The translations under genes were made by a program, and so were the position numbers. A stretch of 64,000 nt of DNA, from NCBI GenBank assembly GCA_029851415.1, contig CM056743.1, positions 14,004,727 to 14,068,726 of the forward strand. Direction: 5' to 3'. The notes beneath the pieces are model-generated. The model was given only the letters and a program-made list of their open reading frames with translations, was not told where the DNA came from and did no database searches. Below are positions 46,349 to 56,162 of the stretch, one piece after another (positions within the stretch are counted from its first letter, which is position 1; the number at the start of each line of letters is the position of its first letter). Origin of the DNA: Eretmocerus hayati (lineage: Eukaryota; Arthropoda; Insecta; Hymenoptera; Aphelinidae).

Positions 46349-48544
46349 ATGAGACAACAGCCGGAAATTTCCTCGAGCTCCCGGACGGTGAAGAGGAACA
46401 ACGAATGTCCGGTGGCGCCTAACAAAACGTACAATCAGCCACGGGGTCGCGACTGGACCACGTATGAAGGACGAAAAATACCGCTAGCTAGATGGCTGGC
46501 GGTGGATCTCTTCCCCATTCAAGCAAAAAGATGGCCTACGGCAGGAGTATACGCCGACGACCTCCTTCGGTGCCCTTGCAGCCCGCACGGGGCCGCAAAC
46601 GAAGACGACGAAGAGTATCAACGAAGAAAAGGGGAAGAAAACACTAGCATCGCGGTGAAACTAAAAAACCCCGATGCTACTGCGAATAACCCGCTTCGCT
46701 TGTCGCGCAGCATAGGCGTTACTCCATCCCTATGGCTGCAGCTCAAAGCATCGTCACGCAGCATAAGCGTTACTTCGGCCCGCGTGCAAGGTATAAAAAC
46801 CCAGAAAAGCGCGTCCGAAGGAACAGTCGTGAGTCTATACGCGTACGTGACGATGGACCCAGCAAACGAGGGTGTCAAACGTGCTCGCCGTTGGATCTCG
46901 GGGGCACCAGGAGGATGGTGGCCCAGCGACGTGGACTCGCCAGACGAAGAATTCCCCGCGGTAGTGAGACCCTCGAAGAAGCGAAAGACTGGCCAGGAGG
47001 AGGCCTCAATCTCCGGACGTGCTGACACAGGCACCTCAAGTTCAGAGAGCCCCGATACAGTTGGCCCACGGTCGACACCGCTGCCTCAAAGTTCTCCCCC
47101 ACTGGAGCAACTGCAGCAAGACCACAACGATAACACGACAGCTGAAAGAAGTGCACCGGCCTCGGCCTTCCCGACCGACCACGGCTACCTGCGGATCAGC
47201 AGCCCCGGATTCATGGAAGAATCCGCCACCACAACAAACAGCGAAACCGATGATGAACTCGACAAGCTATCCACCACGGCGCTCGCATCGGACGATGGGG
47301 GAAATGAACACGAATTTGAAAATTGCAAATCATCGTCGTCATCATCCGGTTATGCATCGGAAAAGGGAGCACCTGCACAAATCAGACCGCTCGGGGCCGA
47401 ACTCAACCGAGTAGAGCCCGAAGGTCGTGAAATCCTGGAAACGCCCGCCGGCTCCAACCGTCGCCGCAGGACGAGAGCGGAGCGAGCTGCCCGTGACGCC
47501 CGCTGGACTAGGCGCTCGTCAGTACGATCGGCTCCGATCGAAGTCGTTGATCTTGTGACTTCGAACGACGAGAGCACGGACGACGAAGACGGCGAGATGA
47601 AGCAAAAGCACATCGACAAATTCCACTTCCACGTCGCCCGCTTCAGCGCAGGATGGACCAGTGTGGAAGGACAGCTGTTGGTAAAACACGCTCAAATGAT
47701 GATGAGATTGACGAACGGAGCCACTCGAGCCGCTAGGTGCCGGAACAAAAAGAAGATCATACGACAACAAGAAGAGCAAGCCCGCCTGGAGCAAGAGCAG
47801 GAGATGCTTCAAGATCTCGACAAAGCCGTCTCCGACGCCCTGGCACTACCCGGGCCATCGACACCAACGGTTAGTGATTCAAGTAATCGAATGCCGCTAG
47901 CCGAGTGTGGTGATGTGAGTGATGTGGACGAAGACAGTATGGATCAGGATACGATCCAAAGTGCAGTGTTGTGCCCGGTAACGCGTGCTCTAGCGATAAA
48001 CTCGGAGCAGCCAGATGTCTCATCGACTACGACCGTTTACCCAAGTCCACAAATCGTCGTGGGGCCACAGGACTCCATACCATCGCCTGCAACCGCAGAG
48101 TTTTTGCAATTCTTCTCAACAGCAACCTGCCCGGAGCCGCATGACCTGCTCCAACTGCTATCAACGGCACCCCGAACAATCGAACTTCACCAGGTACGGC
48201 AACCCTCGATGAACGTGGAAATCGACTCGGCCACGGACATCCAGGACGACGTGCTGGACATGCCGAGTCTGGAGGGGATGGAGCTTGACCAGGTTGTGGC
48301 AGCAAATTTAGCAACACTTCAACTAGAGCCGAGCTGCGACGCAGAGCTCTTAGAATGTAACGATGAGGAGCCGGCGCTGGCAGAACTCCAGAACGTGGCC
48401 GAATTCGCCGTCCAAATCGTGGATGGGCTCCAGGACGATGCAGCGGCACCGATCGTCTTGAGATTCAAGAAGAAGACTTCCACCATGCCTGGCCTCGTCG
48501 TCACCGCCGATCACCCGGTCGAAGAAGCAATGGCCGCACCGTGA
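46349..48544 (+). CDS. 731-aa unrecognised nuclear/regulatory-like protein encoded by the LTR element
   Basis: The start ATG has a good context (CGACCATGA); stop TGA. It is far richer in G+C than its surroundings. No gag matrix/capsid features, zinc knuckle or pol motifs are visible. In order: an N-terminal part (1-168) with a WTTYEGRKIPLARWLAVDLF segment and a short internal duplication (RSIGVTPS and RSISVTSA); basic signal PSKKRK at 208-213; long Ser/Pro/Glu-rich disorder; an arginine-rich patch (NRRRRTRAER, 370-379); IEVVDLV followed by acidic/Ser residues at 397-415, the form of a SUMO-interacting motif; a conserved-looking segment beginning FHFHVARFSAGW at 425; TRAARCRNKKK at 459-469, strikingly like ATF/Fos bZIP basic regions, then a Glu/Gln-rich coil with Leu at 480 and 487; and an acidic C-terminus with repeated motif LQFFSTA/LQLLSTA (586-592, 601-607). 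The heptad leucines are not in the canonical bZIP register. The function is unknown; a DNA-binding or trans-acting regulator is inferred. Confidence 0.8.
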   Translation: MRQQPEISSSSRTVKRNNECPVAPNKTYNQPRGRDWTTYEGRKIPLARWLAVDLFPIQAKRWPTAGVYADDLLRCPCSPHGAANEDDEEYQRRKGEENTSIAVKLKNPDATANNPLRLSRSIGVTPSLWLQLKASSRSISVTSARVQGIKTQKSASEGTVVSLYAYVTMDPANEGVKRARRWISGAPGGWWPSDVDSPDEEFPAVVRPSKKRKTGQEEASISGRADTGTSSSESPDTVGPRSTPLPQSSPPLEQLQQDHNDNTTAERSAPASAFPTDHGYLRISSPGFMEESATTTNSETDDELDKLSTTALASDDGGNEHEFENCKSSSSSSGYASEKGAPAQIRPLGAELNRVEPEGREILETPAGSNRRRRTRAERAARDARWTRRSSVRSAPIEVVDLVTSNDESTDDEDGEMKQKHIDKFHFHVARFSAGWTSVEGQLLVKHAQMMMRLTNGATRAARCRNKKKIIRQQEEQARLEQEQEMLQDLDKAVSDALALPGPSTPTVSDSSNRMPLAECGDVSDVDEDSMDQDTIQSAVLCPVTRALAINSEQPDVSSTTTVYPSPQIVVGPQDSIPSPATAEFLQFFSTATCPEPHDLLQLLSTAPRTIELHQVRQPSMNVEIDSATDIQDDVLDMPSLEGMELDQVVAANLATLQLEPSCDAELLECNDEEPALAELQNVAEFAVQIVDGLQDDAAAPIVLRFKKKTSTMPGLVVTADHPVEEAMAAP
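46792..46798 (+). promoter_or_regulatory. Internal TATA box inside the element ORF
   Basis: GCAAGGTATAAAAACCC contains the same TATAAAAAC core as the LTR promoter and lies 61 bp upstream of an in-frame ATG (46853, Met169, context GTGACGATGG). The preceding 100 bp has two near-copies of CGCAGCATARGCGTTACT. This would permit a separate 563-aa product starting MDPANEGVKR. It could equally be a chance TATA in coding sequence. Confidence 0.35.
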
Positions 48545-48644
48545 ATCCACGACCTACAAGTAATGTACATGAAATAGATAAGCGTTTGGATTTCTCGGTT
48601 TTATACAAATGTCCACCTTGCATACCGTTGCACCCTTGACGCAG

Positions 48645-48650
48645 AATAAA
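48645..48650 (+). terminator. Polyadenylation signal AATAAA after the ORF
   Basis: AATAAA lies about 100 bp after the stop codon and upstream of the 3' LTR. It could end a subgenomic or cargo-gene mRNA before the LTR. That would be unusual for a retroelement genome, where premature cleavage would remove the 3' LTR. Confidence 0.35.
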
Positions 48651-48736
48651 ATTTTAGCAGCTCTTTGAACCTCACGCGTGAATGAATGACCATTATGGTA
48701 ATCGTTCCTTTCCAATTTCACAAATTCGGGGCCGAT

Positions 48737-49548
48737 TGATGTGTCACTAATTAAAAAATTTTTTGCTTAACCTTTTATTATCAAAAAATCTATAATTGTT
48801 CCATTCATCAGTTTAATTAATTTGTGCAAATTGATCAGAAACTAGCTCTTTACCGAGGCCCGAATTTTTCACAAAGTATGAATGGCGGCGCACAATATAA
48901 GCTATTGTGCGAATCACGCACTGTAACGTTACTAACGATACGATATATCTATAGATATATCCATGTCACGTAGGTCCGCATGATTTTTCAGCGATCGTGC
49001 CGGGCTTAGGTTGAACGCGAGTAAAAGTAACGGTGCACAGCGTTACTACTTTTGAATTTAATTTATAGCATACGTAGAAGACGGCGGAATCACGCCGGCT
49101 CGCGTGACTTTCTACATGAAATAACGCGGCCACGCGTTATTTCGGTTATTCCATGTAACGCGGAGTGATGCGAATTCTTGTGATTTTTGTGAACGTCATG
49201 CACCCCCGCATGACGCGCTGGAAGATATTTATGTATAAAAACACGAACGTTCTGTTTTTAAGACACTGGAAGAAAATCGTCAGAACGGAGCACATCCGTG
49301 GTTTTTTTTTTTTTTTGCGACCTAGCCATGAATGAAGTATTGTTTCATCATGGATAGACGTCGCCTAGATTCATATAAGTCTTTACGAAGGAAGAGTGTG
49401 TGAATGATCCGCGATCATTTGTACGAGGTCAAATCTGCGCGTATTTTTTCTAACAAACAAAATATTTCGTTCTCTTTTGTGAATCATGGATCCCCAGCTT
49501 CCCCCATCCCAAACATCGACGTGTCATCGACTCCCGGTGCTCACGTCA
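48737..49548 (+). repeat. 3' LTR, 812 bp
   Basis: A near-identical copy of the 5' LTR with one substitution and one T-run length difference. It is followed by the GCAT duplication and then a candidate splice acceptor 63 bp downstream. The sequence before it (CAAATTCGGGGCCGAT) is not a convincing polypurine tract. Confidence 0.95.
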
Positions 49549-49615
49549 GCATCAGTTTTCTATTCGGGAAACGCATAGCTCATGTTCAATCGTTTTGCAT
49601 TAAAATATTCTACAG

Positions 49616-49706
49616 TTGAACAAAATTAATTTAAAAAGACGATTGGTAGCAGCTCAAGAATGCAAAATTGAGATCGAAAGTGACGAGTTTGGATTTGCTA
49701 TTGGCG
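49616..49706 (+). CDS. Candidate small exon just downstream of the LTR element
   Basis: An acceptor-like TTAAAATATTCTACAG is followed by 91 nt open in a single frame (peptide begins LNKINLKRRLVAAQECKIEI and ends FGFAIG), then a donor GGCG|GTAAGATT. The implied phases are 0 in and 1 out. The product is not recognised. The LTR element inserted about 63 bp upstream of the acceptor, in the branch-point neighbourhood, so if this is a real exon its splicing could be affected. The pyrimidine tract is weak and chance is not excluded. Confidence 0.22.
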
Positions 49707-52700
49707 GTAAGATTCGCGATAGAGACAATAGACCTATACTGTACTATTAATAATACCGCATAAAAGAAAAGTTGTGGCCACGGCACGAGATCAAAACGAC
49801 CGCCGCATGAATTGAGATATAAACGAGTTCAGAAAATGTTGATCTACATAATAATACTACTGTAGATACTGTATGTAAAGTAATATCTGTGACGTTGAAG
49901 CTGATCGACGAGGTGTGAAGGAATTCTGCCTCGCGAAAAAAAGTTTTACTCTTCGGTATATAGGGGGATATACTCCCTTTTCCCTCACTATATGTATACA
50001 GTAGGTATGTAGTATAAGCTTGTGGCACGTGACGAATCGAGTAGTTAATTCGTCGCGATAGCTAGCCTCAGAGGCGCGAAAATCGCCAATAGAGTAACCA
50101 ACACATAACCTACAGTCTGATGATTGCGATTTCGCATGGTTGAACATATCCCGGTAGAAGTACAGGCACGCACGGAAAATTTACCTACAAATTGACTTCT
50201 TTTATATATCTAGATAATCATCTATATATCTCTCTATCGCTCTGTCTGTCTGTCTGGAGATTCTGCCCTTGAGCGATATAATTATACAGATACTTTTTAG
50301 TTCATCTTTGGGCTGTATATTAAGAGGGTGATCTTGAATCTTTTTGAGAATTATTAAGAGATCTGTAGTTGAGCTGATAGGCCAAGTGCGCTTGAATAAA
50401 TTGATATAATTATGAAATATTGTTGGTCGTCAGGTTAGTCTCTAAAAATTTCACTTATCGAATATGATTTTATTTGATAATTGCTTCTTAAATGAACTAT
50501 ATTATCTTACTGGAAGAAATTTTTTTTCTTTACTCAGTACCCAATAATTTCGAGACTAGGACGGCTCTTCATGAGAAAATTGGAAGAGAGTCGACAAAAT
50601 TGAAGAAGAAATTCATCGGGGTTGGAAGGTATAACAACCTCATGTTGTTCATGGTTTCCGAGTTAAATCAAGAACAACAACAACTCTTCTCGAAAAATAG
50701 ATCAGACAAAGTTGTTTTTACAACTATATGAAATTTTTTGTAACTAATACAGCTGAATAGTTGAGTCAAAGACTTTACTTTGCTGAAGCATTTTAAATTA
50801 TCCATTGTGCTTCTATTGCAAGGTTTTCATCGAGCTTTGCTCAAAATTAGATCTGCCAACAATCGACCAACAAGGTCATTGAATTTTGAATAGTCCAGTA
50901 ATTAAAGTTGACTTTGAAAGTAATTAAAAAATCGTAAAAAAAATGTTATCAAACGTCGATTGATGAAACTTTTTCAAAAAAAAAAGGTACATAGGTAGGA
51001 AAAATATGTCGTCGGTCTGAGCTGTTGAAAACTTTTTGATGTGCTTCCATATAAGAGGGGATAAGGCTGGTCAAAGAAAACAGGTGAAGAATTGTAATGC
51101 ATCACCCCGATTCTTGGCTCAAAATATATCGCGATGAAGTTTACAGATAAGAGGTGGCAAAAGACGACTAAATTCTACCATGCAGAACCTTATGCTACAG
51201 CTGCGCTTATACATGTATGAGAGGTGTTGAACCAGTTAAGAATTGGGCCTCTCAGCACGGTGCATCTCACCCAGATATATTATACATACCCCAATGAGTT
51301 TCTTTACCTCTACATATGCATACTTACCAAATTTTGAATAAAAATCAACAATGTTCAACACTTTCTTTTCGGATCTTGTCAAAATTTTTCCGCGGTTAAC
51401 CACCCTGTAAACATAATTTACCCTTTCTACCTGTCTTTTCTTCTGTTATAACAAATTTATTCTAAGTTGTAAGTAATGAGAATATCAAAATAATTCAAAA
51501 TAGAATGACGAATTATTAAAAATCATCATTTACAGACTAGTGATTACATTCAGGTTTACTTCTACCGATACCGCAACGAGATTAACCATAATGATGCCGA
51601 GAGCATCGCTTTACATCTTATTGGCGAAAGATAGTATGTCTTTGATGCCACTGGTCACCCATCATCTGCCTGGTATATATAGATAGCGGGAATCGAAAGA
51701 CAAGCATATCGACTTTCCCGCTTCTGGTTAACCGCAAGCCAATATTCTCTGCCACGCGTTCAAAGTGATCAGCTTCTCCATATAAGTACATATTTGATGC
51801 AAATTTCATACCTCAAGATATGCGTAAAGAACTTAATTTTCAAAAATCGAACAAAAAATATCGATTTGATGTTATACTCGTATAAAATAAGATATCAGAA
51901 TGTTCAAACACGTCTACTAAATGATCGACTCTCGCCATTAATGTAAACCTTCTAATATAAACGAGCTTTTTAGTCTACGGAATGTCTGAATTATAAATCC
52001 TTAAATTTCTACCCTATACTACGTCTTTTCCACTTTGATAGGGTAAAATCAAAGTTTGTGGGCTCGGTGGGCACTGATTCTGAGCTTATAACTTTTAACT
52101 TCAAGCAGTAGCAGCAGCAGCAGCAGAAATGTAGATTGTAAGTCATGGCATTAGTGGAAGAGTAACAACGAGGGAGTCGAATTATACAGCTGAAGAAGCA
52201 TCAGCTCAACAACCAAAACTTGTATACCTAAAGAGTATATGGGGCTTTTATCGCCGTAGGAAATCATATTTTAGACATAACATTGCTTCTCTACTAATGA
52301 ATGATTCACTCTTCGCGAAACGCGTATTTCTTCATTCAGTTAACATCAGCGCCTCCAGCTCTTCCTATTTTCATTCGAATTTTGTGCAGTAGCGACTGGT
52401 ATGATTTAAACAGAATGTTCACAAGATATTCGAATAAGTAATAGCAATTTTGTAGGTATTTTGGAGAAAGATAATTATCAGGCGAATGAGAATTTTGAGG
52501 TAGTTTGTTCACCAGGAATTGACCTTCAACAGATAATCATAATTATGTACAAATGTGATAACATCAATAATTCACTGAGTACATTCAATTATTTGAGTCC
52601 ACTACCATCTTGAGAAATTCACTTGCAGGACCCGACAGTATAACAGATTGATCTAGGAAGTGTAAGGAAAGAAGGATTTGACCACGTTTTAATACGATTT

Positions 52701-53264
52701 TTATGTACTTTCTTCATAAAATAATTGTTCCTTACGATTCAAGACGTCAGATCTCCAAGGTATATGATTGTCAAGCCATTGAGGACATTTGCTCATCACA
52801 GAAAATGAATTTACCTTCAAATTTCTAGAGGATCACCAATTGGATACCTTGTAAATCTGATGTAGCGAATTCCTAGTCAATCATTTCGTGAGCAACATAA
52901 GAATATATCGTGCCTCCTGTGAGTCAATGGTTGTGGAATGTCGGATCATGCTGAAAAAATCCTCCAGAATGGTGATATTGATATAATGAATGATCATGAT
53001 GTAATTTATCTAATACTCGATTCATAAAGAAATGCCGGGGGATCTATGAATATTTCAGTCAAATTAGTCTTATTGCCCCTTCTGCTACTGCCCGTTCGGT
53101 CTGTGAATGTTCTAGATAACTCAGAGACTAATTGAAATGCTTTTGCAGCTGAAGAATGATATTTGTAAAATGATGGAAAATGATCGATTGATGGTATTAG
53201 AAAGAGATTTTTTATGAAGTTTGAGCATATGACATTTTGTTGAACTGATGCCGCTAATACTTAT
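49707..53264. other. Long non-coding stretch
   Basis: Minor simple repeats only: TCTG repeats near 50240-50256 and (AGC)n at 52104-52126. Chance open frames lack domains. Confidence 0.5.
52104..52126. repeat. (GCA)n trinucleotide tract
   Basis: AGCAGTAGCAGCAGCAGCAG, seven to eight units with one GTA interruption. Confidence 0.85.
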
Positions 53265-53905
53265 AACCACCCACCAGCTTATCTGGCCACTCATCCACCC
53301 GTCAAATCATCCACGCACCGAACATCCCACCTAACCTCGCACCTACCGAATCTCCTGCGCGCCAATCCATAACCGACGTGGCCACGTTTCATATTTTGGA
53401 CAGCTCAGCTTAGATCAGATCATCCTAGACCGTTCCAAATTGCATCAGACCGTTCCAATGCGTGTCAAACCGTACTAGACCGTCCTAAACCATCCAAGGT
53501 CGTTCTAGACTACACCAGACCGGACCGGACCATTTCAGACCGTGCTCGATTGCACGAGACCATTCCAGACCATGCCAGATCATTCTGGACCGATCTAGGC
53601 CGTTCCACACCGTACCGGATTGTACCAGACCGTTCCAATGCGTGTCAACCCGTATTGGACTATTCTAGACCTTTCAAGATCGTTCCAGCTTGTTCCAGAC
53701 TACACCAGACCGGATCGTGCCGGATTGCACCAGACCGTGTCAGAACGTCTCAGATCGTTCCAAACCGTTTCAGACCGTACCAGGCTATCCAAGACCGTTC
53801 TAAATCGAAGCAGACCATCCATCTACCTAACCATCTCACCCACCCATTCACCAACTCATCCCTCTATCCGTGATTCATACGGCCACCCACCATATTTCAC
53901 CTCGT
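53265..53905. repeat. Degenerate minisatellite of CAGACCGTTC units, period about 10 bp, with CCA-rich flanks
   Basis: From about 53399 to 53815 the plus strand is a run of variants of the decamer CAGACCGTTC (AGACCGTTCC, GGACCGATCT, CAGATCGTTC and so on), often combined in 20-40-bp higher-order blocks. One block, CCAGACCGTTCCAATGCGTG, occurs again about 180 bp later at 53627-53646 with at most slight change. The flanks (53265-53345 and 53815-53905) are strand-asymmetric CCA(T/C)CC-type sequence with very little G. Frames of 97-107 codons run through it because of its periodicity and repeat a 10-residue pattern; these are not treated as genes. Confidence 0.8.
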
Positions 53906-56144
53906 CCACGTAAACAACTCAGTAAGTACGCGCGGGATCCGGATAAACAACATAATTCCACGTAACTTCCTATCAGAATCTACCATATTCTTCACTAAAC
54001 TGAATTTTTCACTCACGTCTCATTAATAATCAGTGTCTCAAGGGTACTAGAATCCAATCGACTTCTCGATGCAAGTTGGGGCTGTCTATCTCAAAAATAT
54101 TATTCCCCATCATAAAAATTCAGTGATGACTTAATAATGATACATTCCACATACTGCAGTATAAATTAGGGGAAACAAAGCATATTATACACACATTGGC
54201 CATAGGTAGGGGGGAACGCGAGTAATAATTCTTTCCCTAAAATTGAAAACACGTCTCGGGCAACACGCGATTATATAGTCCTGATCAATTGGGCTGGAGA
54301 TCGAGTTACAAACGTTATGCAGGCGTTGAACCGCACCCAATGTAAATGCACGAAGCAGGTGCTGGTAATGCGATGTGTACTGCTGCTCATTTTCGGAAAT
54401 ACATATATTCTTCGTGTATGTTGAAATGGCCAAGTGTTGACTGCGCATAATTACACTCGTATATATATATAGATAGCATTGTGTGCGCCTACATTTGATT
54501 TATGGAATGTGAGATAATGATCAATGCTGCTTTCGAATTATTACATTCAAATTAATCCTCGTTTCATGACTCTATTTACTCATCGATATCGTATGGAATA
54601 ACGGATGTGCTGTAATAGCGGTAGACACCTTTCGATGCATAGTTATTTTATAAGAGTCAGTAATTTTGGTGATTCAGAATGACATTCTGGTTCTTTGAAC
54701 ACTGTTCAACAATGTGAAGAGTTGACAATTTTTTGATCCAAAAGCTTCTAATCCTTCGATTGACAAGTAATCCGTTTGCAAATGAGATTTTGAGGTTTTT
54801 GAAGGGTCACTTGAATTGAACCAGATTTTCCCGATGCTTTTTCAAAAATTCATCATAAAATACGGGGGTTAGCATTCTTTAAATACATTTGACATTCCGA
54901 GTGACCAAGTTTGGAATCACGTCGGAAAGATGGTAAAGTCAAAGATCAAAGGAATAAAGAAATTCCTGTGGGGTGAGAATCCAAGTACCTCCATGCACAA
55001 CCGCTTTTCAACACGAGTCACAAACATTCATCGGTGGATTTTGAAATGAAGTAGATTTTTTGACTTTTCTGTTACAATGGGTCTGTAGAAGTTCATTTCT
55101 TCTGTCTTTTTATGATTCTACCGTGTAATAATTTGGAAGGGATGCGTTTTATCAAAAAAATGAGCAGAATAGTTTTTTGTGAAATTTTTGAAGATCTTTA
55201 GAATGAAATCCACATCCATACATGTATCGTAGAGATGAATCCACCCCGAGTAATTGAGAAAACTTCAAAAAAAGGTGCGAGGAACTTTGAATTTTTTGCG
55301 ATATTTTCCTTCCATCTGAGGCATTTAACTGCGATTGTTCTTCGTTATCGGATAAGTAAAAGCACACGATCGTGTAGATCTACAAAACGGAATACCTCAT
55401 TACTTTCTTATGAATTTCATCCCTTCCGAGTTATTACAATAAAATTACAATGAAGACGAAACACCGCGAGTAAGACAAATTCTTACGTAATACAAAATCC
55501 TAAAAATCGACATTATGTCAAAATCCACCGATGAATTATTTGGATTTCAATTGGAAAATGATCGTGGAGGTACCTAGAATCTTACTCCTAGGAAATTCTT
55601 CATTCCATTGACCTTTAACTATCCCACCCATCTGACCCACCGTCAAACGTAAATACATTGAAATTCAAATACGACAGAAATTATGATTTTTCTTTGCATT
55701 CTGATAAGTGTACGCACTCCACACATTAAATTTCCATGCAGTGTTAATCCATGCCCATAATACCACATGCTATAATTTACTATCAACGCCATACCTTCAG
55801 ATGAGGAAAAGCAAGTGAGCTTGAAAAAATTCTCAATCAACGCAGAATAGTCACAACCACGACGACGATGATGATGATGATGTTGATGAGACAGATAGGC
55901 AAGCATTAGATTCGTTAAAGTCCAAGTTAATGCCATTAAAACATTGAAACGATTGCGATAAAATGAAAAAAAAAATGTTGAAAATGAGAGATTACTCGTA
56001 TTTACTTCTTGAGACAGGATTTACACGCATGTAATCCTTTCTATCTTGTAAGGCACGTATCGCATCACATCACATCCTTTCATATCCTTGACATTGCTTC
56101 ATATATATTGGATAGGATAATGTAAAAGGGGGGTTGGGTAAGGT
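53906..56144. other. Non-coding stretch
   Basis: A GAT/GAC tract near 55859-55885 and a TA tract near 54461-54470. No gene is supported. Confidence 0.5.
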
Positions 56145-56162
56145 GGGGGGGGGGGGGGGGGG
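56145..56162. repeat. G18 homopolymer
   Basis: A run of 18 G preceded by other G clusters (AAAAGGGGGGTTGGGTAAGG), so the plus strand could form a quadruplex. Its length in the assembly may be inaccurate. Confidence 0.9.

Larger units (their letters stand above)
45451..49552 (+). mobile_element. Complete young LTR retrotransposon carrying a non-gag/pol ORF
   Basis: Two direct LTRs (45455-46267 and 48737-49548) begin TGATGTG and end CACGTCA, and the whole is flanked by the 4-bp duplication GCAT (45451-45454 and 49549-49552). A primer-binding site complementary to tRNA-Lys starts 3 nt after the 5' LTR. The 2469-bp interior holds a single 731-codon ORF and a short 3' tail. Nothing resembling gag, protease, reverse transcriptase, RNase H, integrase or envelope is present, so it must be mobilised in trans. 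The tRNA-Lys primer and 4-bp target site fit the Ty3/gypsy-type world, but the parent family is unknown. No convincing polypurine tract precedes the 3' LTR. Confidence 0.95.

Noticed and set aside
46618..48449. Antisense and shifted-frame ORFs of up to 140 codons across the element gene
   Set aside because: They are shadows of the GC-rich 731-codon frame, where stop codons are rare in all frames.
53550..53913. 97- and 107-codon repeat-bearing ORFs
   Set aside because: The open frames follow from the 10-bp periodicity of the minisatellite, and two frames are open at once.
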